DNA of 64,000 nt from positions 1-64,000 of the forward strand of contig JAFDZR010000014.1 in the NCBI GenBank assembly GCA_018266875.1, read 5' to 3'. This stretch comes from Bacteroidota bacterium (lineage in GTDB: Bacteria; Bacteroidota; Ignavibacteria; Tepidaquicellales; Tepidaquicellaceae). Of this stretch, positions 62,961 through 64,000 are shown piece after piece; position 1 is the stretch's first letter, and each line of letters begins with the position of its first letter. The notes beneath the pieces are model-generated. The model saw only the letters and a list, made by a program, of their open reading frames with translations, was not told the origin of the DNA and ran no database searches. Position numbers and translations under genes: made by a program.

Positions 62961-63533
62961 TTATTTTTTATTCAATATTATTTTTACGGCTTCAGACAGG
63001 TTACCAGCAGTGAAATCAGCTTTAACCGAATCCGTATAATCGTTGTATTTGTTTTTTATCAAAATTGTGTTTAATGATGCATTGCTTCCGCATTTTATGT
63101 CGGTCTCTCTGTCGCCCGTCATCCATGATTTTTCTCTGTCCAGATCATATTTCCCTGCAGCTTTGTCAATAAATAATGTCTTTGGTTTCCTGCATTCACA
63201 ATCAAATGAATACTCTTTTACTGTTCCCTGCGGATGATGGAAACAATAAAAGTCCTCGGTAATTATTTTTTCCCGTTCATTTAACAATTCCATAAATCTG
63301 TTCCTGACTTTCTGTAAATTTTCCAGAGAAGTCTTGCCCTTCGCATAGTCCGGCTGATTTGAAATTATAAAGAGTTCAAATCCCCCGTCCTTTAATTGTT
63401 TAAGCGATTCGGCAACATTATCAAAAAATTTAATATCTTCAGTCCTGTGCGGCGGTTCGTATTCACTGTTCTTTTCATTATATATAAGCTCATTTAAAAC
63501 TCCGTCCCTGTCAAGAAAAACAGCTTTCTTCAT
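62961..63533 (-). CDS. gmhB: D-glycero-D-manno-heptose bisphosphate phosphatase (GmhB-like)
   Basis: A 190-residue HAD phosphatase when started at the ATG 63533, which overlaps the upstream stop as ATGA; a longer frame to 63551 exists. HAD motif I is 'AVFLDRDGVLNELIY', motif II 'ELFIISNQPDYAKG', the zinc-binding loop is near 'CFHHPQGTVKEYSFDCECRKP' and motif III/IV 'DREKSWMTGDRETDIKCG'. This is the histidinol-phosphatase/GmhB subfamily that removes the 7-phosphate from heptose bisphosphate. The upstream GmhA-like gene supports the call. Confidence 0.92.
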   Translation of the reverse strand: MKKAVFLDRDGVLNELIYNEKNSEYEPPHRTEDIKFFDNVAESLKQLKDGGFELFIISNQPDYAKGKTSLENLQKVRNRFMELLNEREKIITEDFYCFHHPQGTVKEYSFDCECRKPKTLFIDKAAGKYDLDREKSWMTGDRETDIKCGSNASLNTILIKNKYNDYTDSVKADFTAGNLSEAVKIILNKK

Positions 63534-64000
63534 TTTACGGCTGATTCCCATTTCATTTCAAATTCCTTTACGGAAGGATGAGTGACTAGCAAATGCCAGA
63601 CCGTTCCCTGAAAAGATTCCGTATGAGGTGTAATCGTTTCGGGATTTACAGTTGGAATAATCACAACAGCGTCTGCTACTTTTGCGGTATATCCGCCGTC
63701 CTTTCCGACTATTCCTATAATTTTAGATCCGGTTTCTTTTGCAAATCTCAGAGCATTTACAAGATTTACACTGATATTCTTTACTTCATTCCCGCCTCCG
63801 ACTGAGAAAACAAAAATACAGTCTTCTTTTTTAAGACGGCTGCCCATGAGCCAGTTCACATAAGATGTTTCCCAGCCGTCATCATTGATCCTTGCAGTCA
63901 GCTCGGATACATTATCTGACGGTGAATAGCTCTCAATGCCCGCGATCTTTCTGAAGTCATTTACAGCATGGGAAGCGTTACCCGCTCCTCCTCCGACTCC
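63530..64000 (-). CDS. gmhA: SIS-domain phosphoheptose isomerase-like protein (partial)
   Basis: The gene runs off the window end; 156 C-terminal residues are visible. They begin 'GVGGGAGNASHAVNDFRKIAG', the sugar-phosphate-binding loop of GmhA/SIS isomerases, and include 'SYVNWLMGSRLKKEDCIFVFSVGGG' and 'GSKIIGIVGKDGGYTAKVADAVVIIP'. GmhA isomerises sedoheptulose 7-phosphate to heptose 7-phosphate. The 'SVGGGNEVKN' stretch is that of a subgroup found with GDP- and ADP-heptose clusters. Its stop overlaps the gmhB start by four bases. Confidence 0.9.
   Translation of the reverse strand, partial: GVGGGAGNASHAVNDFRKIAGIESYSPSDNVSELTARINDDGWETSYVNWLMGSRLKKEDCIFVFSVGGGNEVKNISVNLVNALRFAKETGSKIIGIVGKDGGYTAKVADAVVIIPTVNPETITPHTESFQGTVWHLLVTHPSVKEFEMKWESAVK

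Overview
The window looks like chromosomal DNA of an AT-rich, Gram-negative bacterium from the Bacteroidota/Chlorobiota side, most likely an Ignavibacteria-type organism. Three secreted proteins end in type IX secretion (T9SS) sorting domains carrying the YPNPFNPST motif. Outer-membrane barrels, lipoproteins and heptose genes show a diderm envelope. The ferredoxin resembles Chlorobium 2[4Fe-4S] ferredoxins, and the Fe-S activase operon points to an anaerobe or facultative anaerobe. I see no phage, insertion sequence, CRISPR array, rRNA or tRNA. The taxonomic call rests on recognised families, not on a search.

Layout. 0-4.4 kb: outer-membrane barrel, GNAT acetyltransferase, and an ECF sigma / membrane anti-sigma / Spy-like module closed by a terminator. 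4.5-13.7 kb: a housekeeping block with ileS (type 2, altered GxHH signature), a DksA/TraR zinc-finger protein with a histone-H1-like tail, lspA with an acidic tail, a convergent ferredoxin, secA and a small unknown gene. 13.7-26.2 kb (minus strand): a small membrane protein, the squalene genes hpnC-hpnD-hpnE, a pair of 2-hydroxyacyl-CoA-dehydratase-type Fe-S proteins (COG3581 component plus a giant double activase), then a 1090-residue STAND ATPase regulator with its own promoter-like sequence. 26.3-30.4 kb: three T9SS cargo proteins, each with its own terminator.

30.6-40.7 kb: a MlaF-like ABC ATPase, the mnmA-pta-rhodanese operon, a secreted Lys/Ser repeat protein, membrane proteins, two VOC proteins, a methyltransferase, an oxalate-decarboxylase-like bicupin and TerC. 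40.8-46.7 kb (plus strand): pheT, a ZapB-like coiled coil, zapA, a 6S-like RNA, rny and coaE. 46.7-52.5 kb (minus strand): two lipoproteins, a barrel protein, an ABC-F ATPase, a GNAT enzyme and EgtD. 52.7-54.1 kb: tryptophanase. 54.1-64 kb (minus strand): a long run reading gmhA-gmhB-transaldolase-sugar phosphotransferase-polyprenol-phosphate glycosyltransferase-GT2/degenerate phosphotransferase fusion-accA-murA-acyl-CoA carboxylase.

The strongest leads are: (1) the operon that couples three-step squalene synthesis to an ATP-driven Fe-S reductase pair of unknown substrate; (2) the IleRS2 with the inverted HxGH motif linked to extreme mupirocin resistance; (3) a GT2 fused to a phosphoglycosyl transferase that has lost its catalytic centre; (4) a secreted poly-Lys/Ser protein with a perfect-period 15-bp repeat; (5) a DksA-like protein with six cysteines and an H1-like tail; (6) an EgtD with an intact active site but no sulfur-inserting partner in view; and (7) a transaldolase placed inside a heptose operon.
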